62,015 nt of DNA from contig NZ_RFSK01000034.1 of the NCBI RefSeq assembly GCF_009923995.1, forward strand, positions 1 to 62,015. Direction: 5' to 3'. The stretch's first letter is position 1. Each line of letters opens with the position of its first letter. Positions 55,270-62,015 of the stretch are shown here, piece by piece. The notes under the pieces are model-generated. The model saw only the letters and a program-made list of their open reading frames with translations, did not search any database and had not been told where the DNA came from. Source of the stretch: Janthinobacterium sp. Lineage in GTDB: Bacteria > Pseudomonadota > Gammaproteobacteria > Burkholderiales > Burkholderiaceae_D. A program made the position numbers and the translations under genes.

Positions 55270-56211
55270 ATGAATCTCCATCAACTGCGCTTCGTGCGCG
55301 AAGCGGTCCGGCAGAATTACAACCTGACGGACGCCGCCAAGGCCTTGTTTACGTCGCAACCGGGCGTGTCGAAGGCCATCATCGAGCTGGAAGAGGAACT
55401 GGGCGTGGATATCTTCACGCGCCACGGCAAGCGCATCCGCGGCTTGACGGAGCCGGGCCGCCTGGTGCTGGAGTCCGTCGAACTGATCATGCAGGAAATC
55501 GACAGCATGAAGCGCATCGGCAAGGAATTCGCGGCGCAGGACAGCGGCAGCTTTACCATTGCCACCACGCATACGCAGGCGCGCTACACCTTGCCCAAGG
55601 TGGTGCAAGCCTTCATGCTGAAGTTCCCGAAGGTAAGATTGTCATTGCTGCAAGGAAATCCCCGCCAGATCGCCGAAATGGTGCAGCGCGACCAGGCCGA
55701 CCTGGCCATCGCCACGGAATCGATCGCCGCCATCGATGGCCTGATCACCTTGCCCTGCTATCAATGGGAGCACGTGGTGGTGGTGCCCGTCGACCATCCG
55801 CTGCTCAAGTCGAAGTCCGTGACCCTGGAAGAAATTGCCGCCTTCCCCCTGATTACCTATGACAGTGCGTTTGCCGGACGCAACAAGATCGACCACGCTT
55901 TCGTGCTGCGGGGCCTGAAACCGGACGTCCTGCTCGAGGCCATCGACGCGGACGTGATCAAGACTTATGTCGAGTTGGGCATGGGGATTGGTATCATAGC
56001 GGGTATGGCCTTCGATGCCGAGCGCGACAAAGGCTTGCGCGCCATCCCTGTCGGGCACCTGTTCGGCATGAATGTGTCGCGCGTGGCCGTCAAGCAGGGC
56101 GCGTATTTGCGCAGCTATATTTATACCTTTATCGAGTTGCTCACGCCGACCCTGAACCGCAAGCTCATCGAGCAGGCGATGAGCGGCGAGAAAGAGCACT
56201 ACGAACTATAA
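55270..56211 (+). CDS. cysB: CysB-family LysR-type regulator of sulfur metabolism
   Basis: 313 residues. The LysR helix-turn-helix (LTDAAKALFTSQPGVSKAII) is followed by a substrate-binding domain of the CysB type (TTHTQARYTLPKVVQAF, LITYDSAFAGRNKIDHAF, DADVIKTYVELGMGIGII). CysB senses N-acetylserine/O-acetylserine and activates cysteine genes. The ATG at 55270 starts the conserved MNLHQLRFVREAVR; upstream in-frame codons are not family. Divergent placement next to the sulfur operon supports the call. Confidence 0.94.
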   Translation: MNLHQLRFVREAVRQNYNLTDAAKALFTSQPGVSKAIIELEEELGVDIFTRHGKRIRGLTEPGRLVLESVELIMQEIDSMKRIGKEFAAQDSGSFTIATTHTQARYTLPKVVQAFMLKFPKVRLSLLQGNPRQIAEMVQRDQADLAIATESIAAIDGLITLPCYQWEHVVVVPVDHPLLKSKSVTLEEIAAFPLITYDSAFAGRNKIDHAFVLRGLKPDVLLEAIDADVIKTYVELGMGIGIIAGMAFDAERDKGLRAIPVGHLFGMNVSRVAVKQGAYLRSYIYTFIELLTPTLNRKLIEQAMSGEKEHYEL

Positions 56212-56272
56212 CAATGCAGGACACGGGCGGGCGATGTGCCTGGCCCAGCTTATTTACGAAGAGAAGAAACAC

Positions 56273-56923
56273 ATGATTACCGATCAGCTTGCCAAATATT
56301 ACGCCACCATCGCGCAGCAGTACGAGCGCGTCTATGACAAGCCCGAACGCCAGGAAGACCTGGAAGTATTGCGCGACAAGGTCGCCGACGCGCTGGAAGG
56401 CCATACCGTGCTGGAGCTGGCCTGCGGCACCGGTTACTGGACGGAAGTGATCGCCGAGACGGCCGAGTCCGTGCTGGCGACCGACATCAACGATGAAATG
56501 CTGGCGCTGGCCCAGGCCCGCGGCTTGCCGGACAACGTCACCTTCGCCAAGCTCGACGCGTTTAACTTGCCCGATGACCTGCTGGGCAAGTTCACGGCCG
56601 TGTTCGCCGGTTTCTGGTGGTCGCACGTGAAGCGCGAAGACCAGGACAAATACCTGAAGCAGTTGCGCACGAAGCTGGGCAAGGACATCCTGCTGGTGCT
56701 GATCGACAATTCCTATGTCGACGGCAGCAGCACCGTGATCGCGCGCACCGACCTGGAAGGCAATACCCACCAGTTCCGCACGACGGAGGGGGGCGAGCGC
56801 TATGAAGTGCTGAAGAATTTCCCATCGGATAGCCACCTGCGCAAGAAGTTTGCCCACTCGGCCCGTGAAATCCGCATGAAGCGCCTGGAATACTACTGGC
56901 TGCTGAGCTGCCGCCTGAAGTAA
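56273..56923 (+). CDS. Class I SAM-dependent methyltransferase
   Basis: 216 residues with motif I VLELACGTGYWTEVI, an acidic motif II (ATDIND) and FDAFNLPD-like strand (KLDAFNLPDD). It belongs to the Rossmann methyltransferases; the substrate is unknown. The ATG at 56273 follows GAAGAGAAG; the earlier ATG at 56234 lacks a site. It follows cysB by 61 bases and may or may not share its transcript. Confidence 0.9.
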   Translation: MITDQLAKYYATIAQQYERVYDKPERQEDLEVLRDKVADALEGHTVLELACGTGYWTEVIAETAESVLATDINDEMLALAQARGLPDNVTFAKLDAFNLPDDLLGKFTAVFAGFWWSHVKREDQDKYLKQLRTKLGKDILLVLIDNSYVDGSSTVIARTDLEGNTHQFRTTEGGERYEVLKNFPSDSHLRKKFAHSAREIRMKRLEYYWLLSCRLK

Positions 56924-56942
56924 GCGGCCGTGCTGCAAGAAG

Positions 56943-56967
56943 AACCGCCTGCGGGCGGTTTTTTTTC
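56943..56967 (+). terminator. Terminator after the methyltransferase
   Basis: AACCGCC, loop TGCG, GGCGGTT and a run of T; 20 bases after the stop. Confidence 0.93.
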
Positions 56968-57107
56968 GTCTGTTGTTTTTATGTAACACGGTGTTGTGCC
57001 AAAAAGCAACATCTTGTCGATGTCATATTGTTGAAGTATTTGGTTGGCATGATTCGGTTCAGCAGCTAAGCAGCACATCTTGTCCAACCTAATGTAGAGA
57101 ATCTCAA

Positions 57108-58106
57108 GTGAAAAAAATTACTCTGGCAGCATTGATCATCGGCGCCTTCGCGGCAGCCACGGCACAAGCACAATCGAACGTCACCGTCTACGGCGTGGTC
57201 GATCTGGGCATTGCCAAGACCACTGGCGGTGCGTTGCTGGAACGTGAAAATCAGGCGTCGCGCCTTGGTTTCAAGGGCACGGAAGATCTGGGTAACGGCT
57301 TGAAAGCCATTTTCAACCTGGAAAGCGAATTCAAGGCTGACACCGGCGCGCAAGCGACCGCGAACACCCTGTTCGATCGCCAGGCATGGGTCGGCCTGAC
57401 CGGCGACTTCGGTACCGTCTACCTGGGCCGCACCAAGGACCTGATCGACGGCACCCTGGCCCGCGTCGATCCTTTCAACACCTACGGCGTGATCGGCAAG
57501 ATCAATGAGCCAGTCATGCGCGGCGGCCAGTCGCCAAACGGCGCACAAGCCATTCCTAGCGCATCGGTGGTGGGCGTATCGCGCGTCAGCAATGCCGTGA
57601 CCTACAACAGCCCGTCGTTCAGCGGTTTCGTGGTCAGCGGCCAATACGTTGCCAGCGAAATCAAGGATGCCGATTCGGGCTTCAGCGTCGTTGCCACGTA
57701 TGACCAGGGTCCAGCCAGCGCGCACGCCGGCTACCAGAAGAAAGTGCAGTCCGTTGCCAACGCAGCGGCTGAACCAAAACTGTGGATCGTTGGCGGTGGC
57801 TACAAATTCGGCCCGGCCAAAGTCACCTTCGATTACTCGAAAGCCGATACCGACGTCGCTGCCACTGGCGAATTCAAGAGCTACCTGCTGGGCCTGGCCT
57901 ATGACATCGGCGGCGGCGCCATCAAGGTCAGCTACGTGAAACAGAAGCAAGACAGCAACACCGTGAGCGGCAAGGAAACGGCCAAGGCCTACGGCCTGGG
58001 CTACGACTACCCGCTGTCGAAGCGTACCGCCGTGTACGTCTACGGTGGCCGCGACCAGTTCAGCGAAAAATCGATGTACCAGCTGGGCATGACCCACAAG
58101 TTCTAA
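57108..58106 (+). CDS. Gram-negative porin (OmpC/Omp32-like)
   Basis: 332 residues. The signal peptide ends AQAQ (about 1-21). The mature protein starts SNVTVYGVVDLGIA, the classic betaproteobacterial porin start, and continues with SRLGFKGTEDLGNGLKAIFN and ends MYQLGMTHKF with a terminal Phe needed for outer-membrane insertion. It forms a trimeric 16-strand barrel for small solutes. The start is GTG at 57108. Codon use is biased toward preferred codons, as in abundant porins. Confidence 0.96.
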   Translation: MKKITLAALIIGAFAAATAQAQSNVTVYGVVDLGIAKTTGGALLERENQASRLGFKGTEDLGNGLKAIFNLESEFKADTGAQATANTLFDRQAWVGLTGDFGTVYLGRTKDLIDGTLARVDPFNTYGVIGKINEPVMRGGQSPNGAQAIPSASVVGVSRVSNAVTYNSPSFSGFVVSGQYVASEIKDADSGFSVVATYDQGPASAHAGYQKKVQSVANAAAEPKLWIVGGGYKFGPAKVTFDYSKADTDVAATGEFKSYLLGLAYDIGGGAIKVSYVKQKQDSNTVSGKETAKAYGLGYDYPLSKRTAVYVYGGRDQFSEKSMYQLGMTHKF

Positions 58107-58127
58107 GCACGTTTTTTGCCAAGACCA

Positions 58128-58152
58128 AGGGCGCCTGCGGGCGCCTTTTTTT
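58128..58152 (+). terminator. Terminator after the porin gene
   Basis: GGGCGCC, loop TGC, GGGCGCC then seven T. It overlaps the stop of the convergent histidine kinase by two bases. Confidence 0.9.
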
Positions 58153-59332
58153 ATGGCAGGGCTGTTTCCATCACTTCCGCCTGCATGGGCAGCGAAATTT
58201 CGATGCGTGTTCCGCCCAGTTCGCTGTCGGCGCCGATATGGATGCTGCCATTCAAGCCCCACACCCGTTCGCGCATGCCCAGCAAGCCCAGGGCCGTGGC
58301 CTTTTCCAGGTCGCGCTCGGCGATGCCGCGCCCGTCATCCTGGATGGTGATCGCCAGCGAGGAGTCGATGCGGTGCAGGGCGATGGTGATGTGGCTGGCC
58401 TCGGCGTGGCGCGCGATATTCGTCAGCGCCTCCTGCACGATGCGGTAGATGGCCGTGCTGCGCGCATCGTCGAGCACCAGGTCGGCTTCGTCGGCCAGCA
58501 AGTCAAAATGCACGGTGCGGCGCTGCAGGAAATCGTGGCGCAGCTTTTGCAGGGCGAAATACAGTCCCCCTTCATCGAGCGCGCGCGGGCGCAGGTTGCT
58601 GGCGATGCGGCGCAGCGACGTGATGGCCGTTACCAGCAAGCCATCCATGCCCTGCAGCAGTGCCTGCAGGGGCAAGGTCGTGTCCGTGTGCTGGCGCACG
58701 AGGGTCAGGTCGACGCGCAAGGTGGCCAGCAACTGGCCCAGGTCGTCGTGTAGCTCGCGCGCGATATGCTTGCGTTCCTCTTCGCGGATGGATTGCAGCG
58801 CGCTCGACAGTTCACGCAGTTGCGAAAAGGAGCGGGCCAGCTGTTCATGCACCTGCTTGCGCGCGCTGATGTCGCGCACGATGATGGTAAACACGCTGCG
58901 GCCATCTTCCTGCATGGCCGAGAGCGACCCTTCGAGCGGAAACATGGCGCCATCGCTGCGCCGGCCCGTCAGCGTGTAGTCGGTGGCGCGCCGGCCCGTC
59001 AGGCGCAGTTCCTGGCTGATGTCATCGAAGGGCGGATCGCCATCGTGCTTGCCCAGGCTGCGTAAGTCGCGCAGGATGTAGTGGCCCAGGCGCATGCCGC
59101 GCATGCCGGCCGGCGTGTCGCCGAACAGCCTGGCCGCGGCGGCGTTGGCATGCAGGATGAGTTGCCGGCTGTCGATGCTGATGATGGCATCGCTGGCGCT
59201 GTCAATGATGGCCTGGCCGCGCGCCTGTCTTTGCCGGCTGGCTTTCAGGGGAGGAAACAGGCACAGCAGGAGCGCCGCCGCCATGCCCAGAGGCAGCATG
59301 CGCAGCAATGTGGAGCTGCCTCGGTCGGGCAT
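58151..59332 (-). CDS. PAS-containing NarX-type sensor histidine kinase (orphan)
   Basis: 393 residues. One N-terminal membrane helix (about 9-30), a PAS domain (about 40-160: IIDSASDAIISID, MFPLEGSLSAMQ), a HisKA_3 dimerisation segment with phospho-His in IARELHDDLGQLLATLRVD, and an HATPase_c domain (IVQEALTNIARHAEASHI, LGLLGMRERV). AAGGAG precedes the ATG. Partners of this class are NarL/FixJ regulators, none of which is adjacent; the nearest regulator is a LytTR type with its own kinase. Confidence 0.93.
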   Translation of the reverse strand: MPDRGSSTLLRMLPLGMAAALLLCLFPPLKASRQRQARGQAIIDSASDAIISIDSRQLILHANAAAARLFGDTPAGMRGMRLGHYILRDLRSLGKHDGDPPFDDISQELRLTGRRATDYTLTGRRSDGAMFPLEGSLSAMQEDGRSVFTIIVRDISARKQVHEQLARSFSQLRELSSALQSIREEERKHIARELHDDLGQLLATLRVDLTLVRQHTDTTLPLQALLQGMDGLLVTAITSLRRIASNLRPRALDEGGLYFALQKLRHDFLQRRTVHFDLLADEADLVLDDARSTAIYRIVQEALTNIARHAEASHITIALHRIDSSLAITIQDDGRGIAERDLEKATALGLLGMRERVWGLNGSIHIGADSELGGTRIEISLPMQAEVMETALP

Positions 59333-59493
59333 GGGTTTCTCCTTGCGAACGTGAACGAAGGCAGGGCGGCAATGGCGGACGGGACTTTCTGTAGCCTATG
59401 CCTGCTGGCGCAGCGTGGCTTGATGTGGCGCAGGAAGGGGGAAGGAAGAGATCAAAGGCGCCGCGCCGGCGAGGGCCGGGCGGCGGTGCGCGA

Positions 59494-60252
59494 TTACATT
59501 TGCTTGAACAGGTGCAGGAAGCTGCGGCTCACTTCGAGCTTGTCGGACTTGCCCTTGATGAGCACCAGATGGCGGCCGCGGATGTCGCGCGTCACGCCTT
59601 CGATGGCATTCACGTTGACCAGGGTGGCGCGGTGGATTTGCCAGAACAGCGAAGGATCGAGTTCTTCGGCCAGGTCGCGCACGGGCTTGCGGATCAAGGC
59701 TTCGTACTTGGCCGTCTGCACGCAGGTATATTTTTCATCCGAGCGGAAGAACAGGATCTCTTCCACGGGGATCATGCGCAAGTCCTGGCCGATGCTGGCC
59801 TGTATCCATTGCAGGTAGGCGGGCTTGGCCGTGATCTTTTCCGCCAGCTGCGACAGCATGGCCGTGACGCTGCTGTTGACGTCCAGCGCCGGCTTGTTCA
59901 GATGGGTTTTCAGGCGCTCCACCGTCACCAGCAGGCGTTCATGCTCGGGCGGCTTGAGCACGTAATCGACGGCGCCCCGCTCGAACGCCTCGACGGCGTG
60001 GGTGTCATAGGCCGTGACGAAGACGATGTGGGTCTTGCCGCCGATCACCTGGGCCGCTTCCATGCCCGTCTTGCCCGGCATGCGGATATCGAGGAAGGCA
60101 AAGTCCGGCTTCAGTTGTTCCACCAGTTCGATCGCTTCGTCGCCATTCTTGGCTTCGCCGATGATTTCCAGTTCGGGCCAGGCCTGGCCCAGGCGCAGGC
60201 GCAGCTGGTCGCGCATCAGTCTTTCGTCGTCGGCAATAATAGCGGTAGGCAT
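59494..60252 (-). CDS. LytTR-family response regulator (second pair)
   Basis: 252 residues. The receiver (IIADDERLMRDQ, phospho-Asp in FAFLDIRMPG, KPPEHERLL) and LytTR domain (LRMIPVEEILFFRSDEKY, RKPVRDLAEELDPSLFWQIHR) are complete. The ATG at 60252 is preferred to an upstream TTG. Partner: the kinase 76 bases upstream. Confidence 0.93.
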   Translation of the reverse strand: MPTAIIADDERLMRDQLRLRLGQAWPELEIIGEAKNGDEAIELVEQLKPDFAFLDIRMPGKTGMEAAQVIGGKTHIVFVTAYDTHAVEAFERGAVDYVLKPPEHERLLVTVERLKTHLNKPALDVNSSVTAMLSQLAEKITAKPAYLQWIQASIGQDLRMIPVEEILFFRSDEKYTCVQTAKYEALIRKPVRDLAEELDPSLFWQIHRATLVNVNAIEGVTRDIRGRHLVLIKGKSDKLEVSRSFLHLFKQM

Positions 60253-60328
60253 AGGTCTCAAGTGTGAACAGGCGAAGATTGATTATTCAATGATTTGGCG
60301 TTTTTATCAACTGCCGAATTGATACACC

Positions 60329-61633
60329 TTATTTGGACAGCTGATACGGCACTTCGATCACGGCGCACACGCCACTGGGTTGATTTGGCGTAATGGTCAG
60401 GCTGCCCTGGTCGCCATGCAGCAGCTTCAGCCGCTCGCGGATGGTGGGCAAGCCCAGGCCCGTGCCATCGCTGGGCACGACGCCAAAGCCCAGGCCGTCA
60501 TCGGTGACGGTGACGCGCAGTTTGCTGTGTGCCACTTCCGCCACGATGCGCAGGGTGCCGCCCTCCGGCTTGACTTCCAGGCCATGTTTGATGGCATTTT
60601 CCACCATCGATTGCAGCATCATGGGTGGGAAGGCGGCGCTGCGCAGGCCGTCGGGAATCTGGAAGTCGACGGTCAGGCGCTCTTCCATGCGCATCTTCAG
60701 CAGGTTCAAGTACGCCTGCACCATGTCCGCCTCGCGGCCCAGATTGGTGATCAGGGCGTTGTCGCGCATTTGCGGCAGCACGGCGCGCAGGTACTGGATC
60801 AGGCTGCGCTGCATCTTGGCGGCGCGCGGCGGATCGACCTGGATCAAATGCTCGACGGAAGCGAGGGTGTTGAACAGGAAGTGCGGCTCGACTTGCGCCT
60901 GCATCATCTGCATCTTCGCTTCGCTGAGCTGGCGCTGCATGGATTCGCGCTCTGCCGCCTCGTTCGCCGTGACCGTTTCCGCTTCGGCGCGTTTCTTGCC
61001 GCCGACGAGGGCCTTCATGGCGAACAGGGCCAGGACCAGCAGCGAGACAAAGCTCTTGAACCACGTGGAAGCCTGCTGGTGGTAGCGCGACACTTTTTGC
61101 TCTGCTGCATCATCGACGGCTTCCTCGATGGCATTCGACAGCTCTTCGCCGATTTGCGGCGGCAGTTCGATGTGGACTTCTTCCCCGGAAGCATTGGTCG
61201 TCACCGGATAACTGGGCTTGGCCGGCGCCGCAGGGGCGGCAGGCGGCTCGGGCGGTTCCGGCGGCACGGTATTTGCGTGCTCGTCCGTCTCGGCGGTATC
61301 GGACGGTTCGCTGGCCGCGTCGGCCGTGCTGCTGCTGCGCCGGTTCTTGCTGTTGCGGGGATTGAAGTGGATGCCCGTATCGTCGATCAGGATATTCGTG
61401 TCCCCCGTGCCCTTGCTGGCCCGCTTGTGGGACTTGATGACGACTTCCTCGTTCGGGCTGGAGGAGAACAGCTCATCTTGCAGAATCGAGCCGGCGATCA
61501 GGGCCAGTGCGGCAAACAGGAAAAACTTCCACCAGGAGAGCTGGGTGACCCAGGTCGTGGTCGCGTCGAATGCCCGTTGCAACCAGGCGAGGATGGTTTT
61601 CAACAGTTGCGGCAGGTCGGAAATCGGGAGCAT
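60329..61633 (-). CDS. LytS-type sensor histidine kinase with Pro-rich periplasmic insert
   Basis: 434 residues. Membrane helices at about 36-52 and 198-218 enclose a periplasmic segment with a Ser/Arg-rich part and a Pro/Ala-rich part (PPEPPEPPAAPAAPAKP). The His_kinase domain (MQAQVEPHFLFNTLASVEHL) and HATPase_c domain (MVENAIKHGLEVKPEGG, LGLPTIRERLKLL) follow. The ATG at 61633 with GAAAGCG upstream is preferred over a TTG at 61660. The partner LytTR gene follows after 76 bases. Confidence 0.92.
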   Translation of the reverse strand: MLPISDLPQLLKTILAWLQRAFDATTTWVTQLSWWKFFLFAALALIAGSILQDELFSSSPNEEVVIKSHKRASKGTGDTNILIDDTGIHFNPRNSKNRRSSSTADAASEPSDTAETDEHANTVPPEPPEPPAAPAAPAKPSYPVTTNASGEEVHIELPPQIGEELSNAIEEAVDDAAEQKVSRYHQQASTWFKSFVSLLVLALFAMKALVGGKKRAEAETVTANEAAERESMQRQLSEAKMQMMQAQVEPHFLFNTLASVEHLIQVDPPRAAKMQRSLIQYLRAVLPQMRDNALITNLGREADMVQAYLNLLKMRMEERLTVDFQIPDGLRSAAFPPMMLQSMVENAIKHGLEVKPEGGTLRIVAEVAHSKLRVTVTDDGLGFGVVPSDGTGLGLPTIRERLKLLHGDQGSLTITPNQPSGVCAVIEVPYQLSK

Positions 61634-61846
61634 GTGGACGCTTTCAAATACAAGATACAAGAGTTAATCGACGCGGCGGACAAGTTTAACCTGTTGTTGC
61701 GCCGTGTCAGAGTCTGATGTTGCCACTGTGCCTAAAGCGATGGCGCGATGCCAGCCGATTGCGACAGGCTGCACAAATGGGCGCTTGAAGTGAAGGGCGG
61801 GCTTGCTGGTCGGTGGGGCGCTCGTGCATGCCTGGGAAATTAATCC

Positions 61847-61875
61847 TTGCGGCGCATGCAGGGCAGGGCTATAAT
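61847..61875 (+). promoter_or_regulatory. First promoter upstream of a probable rRNA operon
   Basis: TTGCGG (61847-61852), 17-base spacer, TATAAT (61870-61875). The interval 61634-62015 otherwise holds no gene. Confidence 0.7.
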
Positions 61876-61934
61876 TCGCCCCCTCGCTGAACGACGCATG
61901 CAGATGCCGAGTAAATCAGGGTGAAAAAAGAAGG

Positions 61935-61963
61935 TTGACGAAACGAGCTAAACGCTTCATACT
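61935..61963 (+). promoter_or_regulatory. Second promoter, rrn-like
   Basis: TTGACG (61935-61940), 17-base spacer, CATACT (61958-61963), with an A-rich run (GTGAAAAAAG) just upstream as an UP-element would be. The sequence that follows (CGCAGCTGACAAACACAACG and onward) resembles leaders before 16S rRNA genes of this family as I remember them. The rRNA itself is outside the window. Confidence 0.6.
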
Positions 61964-62015
61964 CTTTCTTCTTCGCAGCTGACAAACACAACGCTTTGTC
62001 GATAGCGCGAAAGCA

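Overview
The window looks like chromosome from a high-GC betaproteobacterium of the Oxalobacteraceae (Janthinobacterium/Massilia type). Pointers are the PEP-CTERM proteins, the EpsA-type LuxR regulator, the cysI-DUF934-cysH-cysD-cysN-cobA sulfur operon, the pepA/lptFG arrangement and the style of the porin. The placement rests on gene content and protein style only; no database search was possible. Almost all genes are intact.

Bases 1-17,140 form an accessory envelope/secretion region. It opens with the tail of an IS1595-type transposase. Next come an OmpR-type regulator whose phospho-acceptor Asp is replaced by Glu, and an EpsA-like LuxR regulator overlapping it. On the minus strand lie a stand-alone I9 protease-inhibitor protein, a 1050-residue secreted subtilisin carrying a related propeptide, and a PEP-CTERM protein. 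An eleven-gene plus-strand operon (6679-16161) then encodes a type II secretion/type IV pilus-like machine: GspG, GspF, GspE, four PilM/N/O/P-like proteins, a lipoprotein secretin and three further pseudopilins. A second PEP-CTERM gene with a sigma-54-like promoter follows. The machine and its PEP-CTERM flanks are the best candidate for an under-described system.

Bases 17,140-29,360 are mostly housekeeping: murJ, rpsT, a DUF192 protein, an Ala-rich repeat protein, rluE, icd, a cold-shock protein, clpS-clpA and a large Tricorn-type S41 protease. Bases 29,360-38,550 hold regulation: a LytTR two-component pair next to a secreted alpha/beta hydrolase, a PrpR-type sigma-54 activator with a PhyH-type dioxygenase, and a six-PAS GGDEF-EAL protein.

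Bases 38,550-48,000 contain xth, whose 3' end has been copied into a 90-bp tandem repeat, then small genes (DUF1653, CreA, a lipoprotein), a 119-bp palindromic repeat, pepA, and lptF-lptG-cbiX-Stealth with start/stop overlaps. Bases 48,230-56,211 are assimilatory sulfate reduction: a TauE-cysI-DUF934-cysH-cysD-cysN-cobA array divergent from a CysB-type regulator. The end carries a methyltransferase, a porin, an orphan NarX-like kinase, a second LytS/LytTR pair, and two promoter-like sites that probably precede an rRNA operon just outside the window.
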